Source: Spirosoma oryzae
GTDB lineage: Bacteria; Bacteroidota; Bacteroidia; Cytophagales; Spirosomataceae
DNA length: 64,000 nt
Reading direction: 5' to 3'
Assembly: GCF_003002825.1 (NCBI RefSeq)
Contig: NZ_PVTE01000005.1
Coordinates: 186,001 to 250,000, forward strand
The notes under the pieces are model-generated. The model worked only from the letters and a program-made list of their open reading frames with translations, was not told the DNA's origin and ran no database searches. The position numbers and the translations under genes were made by a program. Shown here piece after piece: positions 25,041 to 33,774 of the stretch (its first letter is position 1; the number at the start of each line of letters is the position of its first letter).

Positions 25041-27695
25041 ATGATGAATAACTACCAATCGCGACGTGCTACGTTCGCTACAATGTGGATAACCAGCCTG
25101 TTCTGGCTGCTGTCCGCTGTAGCCTGGGCAGGCAGCCCACCTGGAAACCCACCCGGCCGAACGGGGGCACCCAACGCCCTGTCGATCGGGAACCGGCTTT
25201 TTCAGGATTACAATCGGAACGGTATTCAGGACGCCACGGACCCGGGTATTGCAAACGTGCCGGTGTATCTGTATGAAAATGGGGTGCTGCGCGGATCAAC
25301 GACGTCGGCCGCCGACGGATCGTACCAGTTTAGCAGTACAAACGTGACGAACGGGCTAAAAGCGAGTACGGCATATGAAGTACGGGTTCTCCGGTCCGAT
25401 TTCCCGTCGGGCATGTCACTGACCAGACAGAACGTCAATGGTAATGCAAACGACGCGACCGATAGTGATGCGCAACTGGTCGGTAATCTGGCCGTTATCA
25501 GCGTGACCACTTCGGGCAGCGATCAGGCCAGCAATAACAATGACTTTGGCTTCTCAGCCGGTGATCCTGATTTAAGCATCACCAAAACAAGCAATGTTTC
25601 GTCCGTAACCTTAGGCAGCAACGTAAGCTTCACCATCCAGGTAACTAACGTAGCGGCCAATGCCACCGACGTAGCCACCGGCGTAACCGTAAAAGATACG
25701 CTCGACCTTGGCTTAACCTACGTATCATCTTCACCGGCCGCCACCGTTAGTACGGTTGGTAGCGGCAGTGCAACACAAACCGTGCTGACTTGGTCACTGG
25801 GGACTATCTCGGGGGCTAATTCATCGAGTACCGTAACTGTAACGGCGACCGCGAACGCTGAAGGAGTACTGTTTAACACAGCCTATGTAACGGCAGACCC
25901 ATCGAGCGGACTGCCTGAGTTCAATGTAAGCAATAACGTGAGCCGGGCCTGCGTAACGGTGCCGGTGAAACTTTGTGCTGGCGAAGGGTACGTAGCCTCG
26001 ATCCCCGCCAGCTTCAGCAACGTAACCTGGTATCGTGGGAACACGCAGGTAGCGACCGGCAACAGCTACACCATTACCCAGGCAGGTAGTTACAGCTATA
26101 CGGCTTCTGGTACCGGTGGTTGCGGAGCCAGCAGCTGCTGCCCGATTGTCGTTGAAGACGGCGTTATTCCAACGTTGGCGATCACACCCAGTAACCCGGC
26201 TATTTGCGCCGGTACTTCGGTTAGCCTGACAGCCAGTGCAACTGGAGTCGGTAGTTCGGCTGGTACGATGACATGGAGCGACGGTACCACGGTGGCGGCT
26301 AACACGAGCACTATCGTCAGGACGCCTGTCAGTACGACCGCTTATTCGGTAACGTTCACGTCGTCGGAATACGGAACCTGTTCGGCATCGACCAGCACAA
26401 CGGTAACAGTGAACCCCAACCCGGTCGTAACGCTGACCAGCGCGACGATCTGCGCGGGTACGACCGCCACCTTATCAGCCAGTGTGGCAGCTGCTGGTAC
26501 GTACACCTATGCCTTCTCATCGGGCCTGACGCCAACGGCACCGGGCAGCGCATCGGCGACGACGGCTGCACTGACTACAGCGGGTACTTTCCCCTACAGT
26601 GTGACCGCTACGAGCGCCGAGGGTTGCTCATCAACAGCTACGGCTAGCGTAACGGTAAATCCGAACCCAGTGGTGACCCTGACCAGCGCGACAATCTGCG
26701 CGGGTACGACCGCCACCTTATCGGCTAGTGTGGCCGCAGCGGGCACGTATACCTACGCCTTCTCAACGGGCCTGACACCAACGGCTGCCGGTAGCGCCGA
26801 TGCGACGACGGGTGTGCTGAGTGCAACGGGTACGACGACGTACAGCGTGACAGCGATAAGCGCTGAAGGTTGTTCGAGCACCGCCGTTGCTAGCGTAACG
26901 GTTGATCCAAATCCGGTAGCAACGATCACGGCAAGCAGCCTGACCGCCTGTCAGGGTACAAACATCCTGCTGACATCTACTGGTGGTAACACGTTCAGTT
27001 GGTCGACGGGCGAAACGACGGCCAGCATCAGCGTAACGGTAAGCGGTACCTACTCCGTAACGGTGGGTAACGCGACGACGGGCTGTACGAGCACGACCAA
27101 CGTAACCGTAACGGTTCTGCCGACACCCGTACTGGCGGTGACCACCTCGGCCCCATCGGCTACGCTCTGCGCTGGTGTGTCGACGACGCTAACGGTAAGC
27201 GGATGCAGCGGTAACGTCGTCTGGTCGACGGGCGACACGGGTGCTTCGCTGCTGGTTCAGCCGCTCGTAACGACGACTTACTCGCTGACCTGTACACTGT
27301 CGACAGGCTGCTCGGCTACCACGGCTGTAACGGTAAATGTCAACGAAGCGCCAGCTTACGACGATCCGGCAACGGTAACGGCGGCTACCTGTGCGGGTGC
27401 TACGGCGAACAATGATGCTAGAATTGCCTTCGCTACACTGCGCAATACAGCTAAAGCGGCTTACTCGATGGGTACGACCTACACCGGTCCTGACTTCAAC
27501 GGCGCAACGGCCGTTAGTAGCAACAGCATCACGTTTAGCGGTCTGGCTAATCCGAATACACGACAGGCTTACACCGTCCGCCTGTACAGCGCGGGTGGTA
27601 GCTGCTTCACCGATGTGGTGGTGTACCTCAACCCTGCCCAGTGTATTTGCCCGACGCCGAAGTGCGTACCGGTCGTGATTCGGAAAACACGCTAA
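25041..27695 (+). CDS. Large secreted SdrD-B/DUF11 repeat protein
   Basis: 884 residues from the paired ATGs at 25041; upstream frame to 24996 precedes a good signal peptide (ATMWITSLFWLLSAVAWA) and is not needed. Domains: an SdrD-type B repeat (about 38-165: IGNRLFQDYNRNGIQDATDP, calcium-binding-like), a DUF11 domain (about 172-290: LSITKTSNVSSVTLGSNVSF), then Ig-like/PKD-like repeats rich in Thr, Ser and Ala, each with a single Cys pair. Two of these (about 458-621) are near-identical. It ends with a Cys-containing domain and ICPTPKCVPVVIRKTR. No type IX secretion C-terminal domain is evident. It looks like a surface adhesin or matrix protein; export route and ligand are unknown. Confidence 0.85.
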   Translation: MMNNYQSRRATFATMWITSLFWLLSAVAWAGSPPGNPPGRTGAPNALSIGNRLFQDYNRNGIQDATDPGIANVPVYLYENGVLRGSTTSAADGSYQFSSTNVTNGLKASTAYEVRVLRSDFPSGMSLTRQNVNGNANDATDSDAQLVGNLAVISVTTSGSDQASNNNDFGFSAGDPDLSITKTSNVSSVTLGSNVSFTIQVTNVAANATDVATGVTVKDTLDLGLTYVSSSPAATVSTVGSGSATQTVLTWSLGTISGANSSSTVTVTATANAEGVLFNTAYVTADPSSGLPEFNVSNNVSRACVTVPVKLCAGEGYVASIPASFSNVTWYRGNTQVATGNSYTITQAGSYSYTASGTGGCGASSCCPIVVEDGVIPTLAITPSNPAICAGTSVSLTASATGVGSSAGTMTWSDGTTVAANTSTIVRTPVSTTAYSVTFTSSEYGTCSASTSTTVTVNPNPVVTLTSATICAGTTATLSASVAAAGTYTYAFSSGLTPTAPGSASATTAALTTAGTFPYSVTATSAEGCSSTATASVTVNPNPVVTLTSATICAGTTATLSASVAAAGTYTYAFSTGLTPTAAGSADATTGVLSATGTTTYSVTAISAEGCSSTAVASVTVDPNPVATITASSLTACQGTNILLTSTGGNTFSWSTGETTASISVTVSGTYSVTVGNATTGCTSTTNVTVTVLPTPVLAVTTSAPSATLCAGVSTTLTVSGCSGNVVWSTGDTGASLLVQPLVTTTYSLTCTLSTGCSATTAVTVNVNEAPAYDDPATVTAATCAGATANNDARIAFATLRNTAKAAYSMGTTYTGPDFNGATAVSSNSITFSGLANPNTRQAYTVRLYSAGGSCFTDVVVYLNPAQCICPTPKCVPVVIRKTR
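26412..26903 (+). repeat. Tandem 246-bp coding repeat
   Basis: Two copies with exact 82-codon period, each starting with codons for NPNPVVTLTSATICAG. Nucleotide identity is very high in the first 120 bases and lower in the last third, indicating a fairly recent duplication of one Ig-like module. Confidence 0.85.
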
Positions 27696-27753
27696 TGACA
27701 CTGCCCACGCTAATGGGTATGTAGAGTGACATAGAGAGAGACTATGCAAACAG

Positions 27754-27785
27754 AAAACCCCGGCGACATTGTTGCCGGGGTTTTT
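27754..27785 (+). terminator. Terminator of the SdrD-B/DUF11 gene
   Basis: AAAACCCCGGCGAC pairs with GTTGCCGGGGTTTT (one wobble) around a three-base loop and runs into TTTTT. It separates this gene from the ABC importer operon. Confidence 0.85.
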
Positions 27786-27912
27786 GTTTACACTGCTACC
27801 CGAACAGACAGGCGAGTGGGTAAGTCGGACAGGAACATTTCTTTCATACGTAGTTTGTTCGGATAGGTTAGCCTGCTGTAAACAGCACACCTACCAACTG
27901 TCCATTGACCTT

Positions 27913-29205
27913 ATGCGCCGACTGTTCGTTCTACTGATTCTGTTCACTATCGGCTGTCAGTCGCGGGAGGGGGGGAAGCCGCGCGCGCTTGTGTTCTGGT
28001 GTTCGAATAACGGCGGGGAAATACAGTTTGCCAGGGAATTCGTCGAACGATGGCAACGTACCCGTCCCGACAAGCCGCTCCGCTACCAGCCTATCCCGGA
28101 AGGACAGTCGAGTGAGGAGATCATTCTGGCGTCGGTGGTGGGCAAGACTACGCCCGACATCTACGCGAATATGTGGCAGGGGAGTGTGGAACTGTACGCC
28201 AAGGCGGGTGTGCTGGTGCCCCTCGACACGATTGCCGATTTTCGGTCGTTCATCCGGGCGCGTTGCGACAGTGCTATGATTCGGGAAATCACCTCATCCG
28301 ATGGGCATATCTACCAGGTGCCGTGGAAGGTCAATCCGATCATGACGCTCTGCAATACGGGTGAACTGACGCCCAACACCACTACGGGCCCGCCTTATGA
28401 CTACAGCGGCTACCTGCGGGCCGGGCAGCATGTACAAACGCGGGATGCGAACGGTTACGTCAACCGGTGGCTGGGATATACCGAGGTGAAGGCAATCTGG
28501 TACCAGCGGCTGTTCAATTTTTACCCGCTCTACCTGGCTGCATCCAATGGCGCTCCATTACTCACGCAACGACCGGGACAGCCACCCAAAGCGGCTTTCA
28601 ACAATGCCGCTGCCGTACAGGTGTTTCGCTTTTTACAGACGTTGTACCGCAACAATTACTTTGCCCGCGAACGACTCTCAGCCACGCGCGACCCCTTCAT
28701 CGACCAGCGCATCGTAACGCAGTTCACAGGCCCGTGGCAGCTTAGCTACCTCGACAAGTTTGGCGGGGCTGACCTGCGGTACGCGTTCTACCCGATGCCC
28801 GTGCCCGACAATCATAAGGGGCCGATCTACACGTACGGCGACCCGAAGAATATCGTCATTTTCAACACCTGCCCTGACCCGACAGCGGCTTGGGCATTCG
28901 TCAAAACGCTGGTCGATAAACCCGGTGACCTCCGGCTGATGGAGCTGACGGGGCAGTTTCCGCGTCGGCAGCAACTCGACACTGATCCGTATTTTACCCC
29001 GTTTCTGGCGAAGAATCCACGCATGGCCCCGCTGGCCCGGCAAACCCGCTACATCCGTGGAGTCGATAACAGCGAAGTCATCGTGGAAGTGTTCGACATC
29101 ATCTCGCAGGAGTACGAAGCCTGCGTCATCTTTGGCAAGAAAACACCCGAAGCCGCCATCGCCGATGCCGCCCGCGCGGTGGATGTGCTGCTAATGACTG
29201 AATGA
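27913..29205 (+). CDS. Sugar ABC importer, substrate-binding lipoprotein (family 1)
   Basis: 430 residues from ATG 27913; the frame is open further upstream to 27769 but that part overlaps the terminator. The N-terminus is a lipoprotein signal (RRLFVLLILFTIGCQS) with the lipid Cys at 15. The body follows the extracellular solute-binding family 1 pattern: VFWCSNNGGEIQFAREFVER, KTTPDIYANMWQGSVELYAK, IVTQFTGPWQLSYLDKFGG, AWAFVKTLVDKPGDLRLMEL. It would bind an oligosaccharide in the periplasm and pass it to the permeases encoded next. The last residues (MTE) and stop codon lie inside a stutter palindrome. First gene of a five-gene cluster. Confidence 0.88.
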   Translation: MRRLFVLLILFTIGCQSREGGKPRALVFWCSNNGGEIQFAREFVERWQRTRPDKPLRYQPIPEGQSSEEIILASVVGKTTPDIYANMWQGSVELYAKAGVLVPLDTIADFRSFIRARCDSAMIREITSSDGHIYQVPWKVNPIMTLCNTGELTPNTTTGPPYDYSGYLRAGQHVQTRDANGYVNRWLGYTEVKAIWYQRLFNFYPLYLAASNGAPLLTQRPGQPPKAAFNNAAAVQVFRFLQTLYRNNYFARERLSATRDPFIDQRIVTQFTGPWQLSYLDKFGGADLRYAFYPMPVPDNHKGPIYTYGDPKNIVIFNTCPDPTAAWAFVKTLVDKPGDLRLMELTGQFPRRQQLDTDPYFTPFLAKNPRMAPLARQTRYIRGVDNSEVIVEVFDIISQEYEACVIFGKKTPEAAIADAARAVDVLLMTE

Positions 29206-29299
29206 TAGAATGATTGAGTGATTGAGTGGGCGGTCCGCCGTCGCGGTGAATATGATGCGCCAGCCCATTCAATAATTCCGTCATTCCATCATTCAATAA
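29196..29299. repeat. Stutter palindrome, GATTGAATG-word group, copy 3
   Basis: Left arm 29196-29230 (GACTGAATGATAGAATGATT onward) covers the stop codon of the binding-protein gene. The apex region includes GATGCGCCAGCC (29254-29265) preceded by about 20 unrelated bases. Right arm 29266-29299 (ATTCAATAATTCCGTCATTC). Ends eight bases before the permease ATG. Confidence 0.75.
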
Positions 29300-29307
29300 A
29301 CGTACCT

Positions 29308-30159
29308 ATGAAAAAACTGACCCCATACCTGCTCGTGTCGCCGTATGTCCTGCACTTCGCGGTGTTTGTGGCGTTTCCGGTGGTGTTTTCGATTGTGCTG
29401 ACCTTCCACCGGTGGAATATTATCTCACCCATGGAATACATTGGGCTGGGTAATTACGAGCGACTGCTGCACGACCGGCTGTTCTGGCAGGCGGTCTGGA
29501 ACACGATCCGGTTTCTGCTGGTGCATATCCCGTTACAGATTGTCGTGGCGCTGGGCCTGGCTGAACTGCTGAACCGGACTGTGCGGGGCGCGTCCTTTTT
29601 TCGGGGGGCGTTCTTTCTGCCCGTTATCGTGTCGGGCGTTGTCGTAACGATCTTGTGGCAGCAACTGCTCGGCTTCAATGCCGGCCTTATCAACCGGATG
29701 CTGACGAGCCTGCACCTGCCGCGCGTTGCCTGGCTCGACGATCCCGCCATTGTCATGTATTCGATCGCGATGATGGCAACCTGGAAGAATGTCGGACTGT
29801 ACGTGATTCTGTTTCTGGTCGGCCTGCAATCCGTGCCGGAGCAGTACTACGAAGCGGCTGACCTGGAAGGGGCAACGACCTGGCAGAAGTTCCGGTATAT
29901 CACGCTGCCGATCATCAACCCCACGCTGTTCACCGTCGTCGTGCTGTCGACGATCAGCGGCTTTTCCCTGTTCATCGAACCCTACATCATGACCGAGGGC
30001 GGTCCGTTGAACAGTACCTTGTCGGCGGTAATGTACATTTACAAGCAGGCGTTTCAATATTACCACATGGGTTATTCGGCAACGCTCGGCTTCTGTTTCG
30101 CCCTGATCATTCTGTTCGTCGTCATCATCCAGCGCCGGTATGTCGAGCAGGAAAATTGA
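29308..30159 (+). CDS. Sugar ABC importer permease, MalF/UgpA type
   Basis: 283 residues from ATG 29308; the upstream frame is repeat sequence. Six membrane helices are expected (first: LVSPYVLHFAVFVAFPVVFS). The EAA loop that contacts the ATPase is present: YYEAADLEGATTWQKF followed by ITLPIINPTLF, matching EAA---G------I--LP. This is the CUT1 (oligosaccharide) permease pattern. It partners the second permease at 30378. The gap between them carries a stutter palindrome with a large inserted loop. Confidence 0.93.
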   Translation: MKKLTPYLLVSPYVLHFAVFVAFPVVFSIVLTFHRWNIISPMEYIGLGNYERLLHDRLFWQAVWNTIRFLLVHIPLQIVVALGLAELLNRTVRGASFFRGAFFLPVIVSGVVVTILWQQLLGFNAGLINRMLTSLHLPRVAWLDDPAIVMYSIAMMATWKNVGLYVILFLVGLQSVPEQYYEAADLEGATTWQKFRYITLPIINPTLFTVVVLSTISGFSLFIEPYIMTEGGPLNSTLSAVMYIYKQAFQYYHMGYSATLGFCFALIILFVVIIQRRYVEQEN

Positions 30160-30160
30160 T

Positions 30161-30377
30161 CGGTTTACGGTACACGATTTTCGGTTTACGGTATTCGGTT
30201 TTCAGTTCTCGGCGGCCGGTGTACGAGGAGGGCGTCATGCAACTCACAGGTGTGTTGCCGAACTTACCTGCCGGATACAGATCTATGGAGACACAGATCG
30301 AGGTAGAAGCGTAATTTTTAGAGTCAACAACCCACTACGACAAACCGTAAACTGAAAACCGAATACCATAAACCGAC
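30161..30377. repeat. Stutter palindrome, CGGTTTAC-word group, with large loop
   Basis: Left arm 30161-30212 repeats CGGTTTACGG, GATTTTCGG and TATTCGGTTTTCAG. Right arm 30340-30377 is complementary to its distal part with few mismatches. The 127-base interior (30213-30339) is non-repetitive and has no convincing reading frame; it may be an insertion into the apex. Starts two bases after the first permease stop and abuts the ATG of the second. Confidence 0.7.
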
Positions 30378-31175
30378 ATGAAATACTTCCTCCTCGCGCT
30401 GGCTGCACTGACGTTTGTGTATCCGTTTATCTGGATGTTGAGCGCGTCGCTGTCGGCGGAAAGTGGTCTGGGTGACCTGACGCTACTGCCGGAGCAGTTT
30501 ACGTGGAACAACTACGTGACCGTTTTTACCAAAATACCGCTGGGTCGTGCCTTCCTGAATAGTGCCTTCGTCGCCATCATAACGACGGGACTTGTACTGA
30601 TAACGGGGGCCATGGTGGGCTATGCGCTGGCCCGGTACGAATTCGTGGGGCGCGACTGGATTTTCTACGCGATCATTTTTACCATGACGCTACCGTTTCA
30701 GATTACGCTGATCCCGAATTACATCACGATGGTACGGCTGGGCTGGATCGATACGTATCTGGCGCTGATCGTGCCGTTTTCACTGAGTTCGCTGGCGGTG
30801 TTACTATTTCGGCAGGCCTTTCAGAGCTTGCCACAGGCGCTGATCGATGCTGCCCGAATCGACGGGGCGGGGGAGTTGCGGATCATCTTTCAAATCCTGG
30901 TACCCAACGTCCTGCCCACCGTGCTGACGATTACGATTCTGACGTTTATGGGCTTGTGGAACGAAGCCCTGTGGCCGCTCATCGTTATCCGCGATGAATC
31001 GACCATGACGATGCCGCAACTGGTTACGCTGTTTTCGGTGGGTGGTCGGGCAGAGGGGCAACTGGGCGTCAAGATTGCGGCTGCCGTCCTGCTGGCTGTT
31101 CCCGTGGTTATCCTTTACCTATTTTTTCAGAAACACTTTATCCGCAGTATGGCCTCGTCGGGGCTGAAAGACTAA
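30378..31175 (+). CDS. Sugar ABC importer permease, MalG type
   Basis: 265 residues, six predicted membrane helices (first: FLLALAALTFVYPFIWML). The EAA loop reads DAARIDGAGELRIIFQILVP, the expected D/EAA---G---------LP pattern. The N-terminal FVYPFIWMLSASLSAE is typical of CUT1 MalG-like subunits. It forms the channel with the product of the preceding gene. The AGACCTAAA-type hairpin at 31191-31223 follows. Confidence 0.93.
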   Translation: MKYFLLALAALTFVYPFIWMLSASLSAESGLGDLTLLPEQFTWNNYVTVFTKIPLGRAFLNSAFVAIITTGLVLITGAMVGYALARYEFVGRDWIFYAIIFTMTLPFQITLIPNYITMVRLGWIDTYLALIVPFSLSSLAVLLFRQAFQSLPQALIDAARIDGAGELRIIFQILVPNVLPTVLTITILTFMGLWNEALWPLIVIRDESTMTMPQLVTLFSVGGRAEGQLGVKIAAAVLLAVPVVILYLFFQKHFIRSMASSGLKD

Positions 31176-31190
31176 GGGTCTTTTCGTCAT

Positions 31191-31223
31191 AGACCTAAAA
31201 GGTTTCCAAAACCTTTTAGGTCT
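31191..31223 (+). terminator. AGACCTAAA-type hairpin after the MalG-like gene
   Basis: AGACCTAAAAGGTTT and AAACCTTTTAGGTCT are perfect 15-base arms around CCA. The tail GTTTAGG is only weakly U-rich, so termination may be partial, allowing some read-through to the glycosidase-like gene. A near-identical hairpin is at 37834-37867. Confidence 0.6.
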
Positions 31224-31281
31224 GTTTAGGACGGGGATGTTCAACAACAGGGGGAGAATCAACTATAGACTTTAGTAGTCA

Positions 31282-32565
31282 ATGTACCTGTCTCGTTTTT
31301 ACCACTTTATAGCAATCGTCCTGCTGATCGTCAGTGGTAGCGGTCGTCTCGGCGCGCAGTCGGCTCCCGCCCGGCGATACGTCAACCTCGCCCATCTCGA
31401 CCACCTGTACCAGACCGTGACGTTGCCCAACAGCGCGACGGTTGGAACGATAGCGATTTACAGCAATGCGCCCGACTACCGGCTTGTCGGCGACGACGAT
31501 GAGGGCTTTACCTGCATCGACGATGTGGCACGGGCAGCGCTGTTTCTGTTCAACGAACCCGATCTGAATGGAAACAGGGGCAAGCAGACCAAGCTGCGCG
31601 CTATGACGGAGTTTGTCCTGCAACTTCAGGCCCCCGTCGGGGTGTCCGGCGCTGGCTACTTCTATAATTTTCTGTGGCCCGATCGCACCATCAACACGAC
31701 GTTCCGTACCAGTGTCGCCGAAGCTAATTTCTGGTCGTGGCGGGCGTTCTGGTACCTGACCGAAGCGTACCCGTACTACCAAAAGCGTGATACCGCGTTC
31801 GCCGGACGCATTCTGACGGCCACGCAGAAAATTACCGCCAATGTCGTGCGGGACTTCGGGGATAAACCGGCCGAGTACGGCCATAGTCAGGGCGTCGCGG
31901 TGCCGACGTGGTTACCGTTCGGGTCGGGTACCGATCAGGCGGCTATCCTGTTGCTTTGTCTGGCCAACGTGCAGCAGCGGCAGGCGAATCTGGCCGTGTT
32001 GCGACTGATCGATAAACTGGGAAGCGGTATCGTAGCGATGCAGCACGGCGGACCAAACCAGTTTCCGTACGGCGCGATACTGAGTTTCGAAAACACCTGG
32101 CATGCCTACGCCAGCGATCAGGCATACGCCTTGCTGAGGGTGGGCAAGCAACTAGCCAAGCCCGACTGGCAGGCAGCCGCCCGACGCGAGATCGACAATT
32201 TCTATCCCTGGCTCATTCAGCAGCAGTACCTTGAATCGTTCGCTGTGAACCAAACCGATACTACCTTGATACCCATTCGGACGAGTCAGTTTTCGCAGAT
32301 CGCGTATGGCATACGGCCGATGATCTGGGCGGCACTCGAAGCCTACGACCAGACCAAAAACCAGAACTACGCCACGCTCGCCCGGCAACTGGCAGGCTGG
32401 TTTCTGGGTAAGAACGTCGCCAACACGCCCATGTACGACCGATCGACCGGGCGCGGGTACGACGGTATCGGTGCAACGGGTATCAACCGAAATTCGGGCG
32501 CTGAATCAACTATCGAAAGTCTCTGGGCGTTTCAGCGGCTGGAAAAATATGGGATGATTGAATGA
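31282..32565 (+). CDS. Secreted six-hairpin glycosidase-like protein
   Basis: 427 residues with a signal peptide (HFIAIVLLIVSGSGRLGAQ). No catalytic family is recognised with certainty. Composition and periodicity suggest an alpha/alpha toroid: repeated helix pairs such as FTCIDDVARAALFLFNE, TSVAEANFWSWRAFWYLTEA, QAAILLLCLANVQQ and GIRPMIWAALEAYDQTKNQN. Conserved-looking acidic motifs are DDDEGFTCIDDVARA near residue 75 and NRNSGAESTIESLWAF near the end. Its place between the ABC permeases and the ABC ATPase suggests it trims or modifies the imported oligosaccharide. The last three residues (MIE) and the stop are encoded by the edge of a stutter palindrome. Confidence 0.6.
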   Translation: MYLSRFYHFIAIVLLIVSGSGRLGAQSAPARRYVNLAHLDHLYQTVTLPNSATVGTIAIYSNAPDYRLVGDDDEGFTCIDDVARAALFLFNEPDLNGNRGKQTKLRAMTEFVLQLQAPVGVSGAGYFYNFLWPDRTINTTFRTSVAEANFWSWRAFWYLTEAYPYYQKRDTAFAGRILTATQKITANVVRDFGDKPAEYGHSQGVAVPTWLPFGSGTDQAAILLLCLANVQQRQANLAVLRLIDKLGSGIVAMQHGGPNQFPYGAILSFENTWHAYASDQAYALLRVGKQLAKPDWQAAARREIDNFYPWLIQQQYLESFAVNQTDTTLIPIRTSQFSQIAYGIRPMIWAALEAYDQTKNQNYATLARQLAGWFLGKNVANTPMYDRSTGRGYDGIGATGINRNSGAESTIESLWAFQRLEKYGMIE

Positions 32566-32645
32566 ATGAGTGATAGAATGATTGAATGTGATGCGTCAGC
32601 CCATTCAATCATTCTATCACTCATTCAATCGCTCAACCACTCAAT
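32564..32645. repeat. Stutter palindrome, GATTGAATG-word group, copy 4 (best preserved)
   Basis: Perfect 25-base arms (32564-32588 and 32602-32626) of GAATGAGTGATAGAATGATT-type words; further right-arm words continue to 32645. The 13-base apex TGATGCGTCAGCC contains GCGTCAGC. The left arm starts inside the stop codon of the upstream gene, and the element ends nine bases before the ATPase ATG. Confidence 0.85.
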
Positions 32646-32654
32646 TAGCAAAAC

Positions 32655-33764
32655 ATGGCTAACGTTACTTTGACGCATATTGCCAAGGCGTACGGCAACG
32701 GCCCGACCGTGATTCGGGATGTTACGATCGACGTGCGCGATCAGGAATTTGTCGTGCTGGTCGGGCCGAGCGGTTGCGGGAAGTCGACACTGCTGCGCAT
32801 GATTGCTGGGCTGGAAGACATCACGTCCGGCGACCTGCTGCTCGATGGCAAACGCATCAACGACCTGCCGCCGAAAGACCGTGACATTGCCATGGTCTTC
32901 CAGAATTATGCCCTGTATCCGCACATGACGGTGTTTGAGAATATGGCGTTTGGGCTGAAGCTGCGCAACATGGCGAAGGCCGACATCCGGGAGCGGGTGA
33001 CGCAGGCAGCCCGTATTCTGGAGATCGAAAACCTGCTCGATCGTAAGCCGAAAGATATGTCGGGCGGGCAGCGGCAGCGCGTCGCTATCGGGCGGGCTAT
33101 TGTGCGCGAACCCAAAGTGTTTCTGTTCGATGAACCGCTGAGTAACCTCGACGCCAAACTGCGTGGGCAGACGCGGATCGAATTACAGAAGTTACACCGA
33201 CAACTCCGGGCAACGATGATCTACGTCACCCACGATCAGGTCGAAGCCATGACGCTCGGCGACCGGATCGTCGTGCTGCGCGGGGGTGATGTCATGCAGT
33301 TCGACACCCCGCTGACGCTTTATAATCGACCGGCCAACCGGTTTGTCGCCGGTTTTATCGGTACGCCACCCATGAACTTCCTGCCGGGTCAGGTGCGGCA
33401 GGTTGACGGCGTACGCTGCTTTATAACCGCAGGTGTAGCGATGAATATACCGATAACCGATGTTGCGCAACAGACAGCGTTAACGCCCTACGTCGGCAAG
33501 CTAGTGACGCTGGGTATCCGGGCTGAACACCTGACTGTGGTATCAGTCAACGAGCAGGCTGTGCCGCTGCCGGTACGGATCGATGCGCTGGAGAATATGG
33601 GTAATGAAGCGCTGGCGTATGTCACGATGGGGGAGAGCCGTTTGGTAGCCCGTCTTTCACCGACCGATGTACTCGCGCTCGCTGTCGGCCAGTCAGCTAC
33701 GCTTTTTCTCAGCACGGCACACGCCCATTTTTTCGACGACGAAACCGAGCTAGTCATCCGCTGA
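32655..33764 (+). CDS. Sugar ABC importer ATPase, MsmX/MsmK/UgpC type
   Basis: 369 residues. The nucleotide-binding domain (1-235) has Walker [19 protein letters not shown]-loop [20 protein letters not shown], signature [15 protein letters not shown], Walker [17 protein letters not shown] and H-loop [17 protein letters not shown]. The C-terminal part (from about 240) is the MalK-like TOBE/OB regulatory domain ([39 protein letters not shown]). This family powers CUT1 oligosaccharide importers and can serve several of them. It closes the importer cluster and faces a convergent MFS gene. Confidence 0.95.
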   Translation: MANVTLTHIAKAYGNGPTVIRDVTIDVRDQEFVVLVGPSGCGKSTLLRMIAGLEDITSGDLLLDGKRINDLPPKDRDIAMVFQNYALYPHMTVFENMAFGLKLRNMAKADIRERVTQAARILEIENLLDRKPKDMSGGQRQRVAIGRAIVREPKVFLFDEPLSNLDAKLRGQTRIELQKLHRQLRATMIYVTHDQVEAMTLGDRIVVLRGGDVMQFDTPLTLYNRPANRFVAGFIGTPPMNFLPGQVRQVDGVRCFITAGVAMNIPITDVAQQTALTPYVGKLVTLGIRAEHLTVVSVNEQAVPLPVRIDALENMGNEALAYVTMGESRLVARLSPTDVLALAVGQSATLFLSTAHAHFFDDETELVIR

Positions 33765-33774
33765 AATTTTTTTC

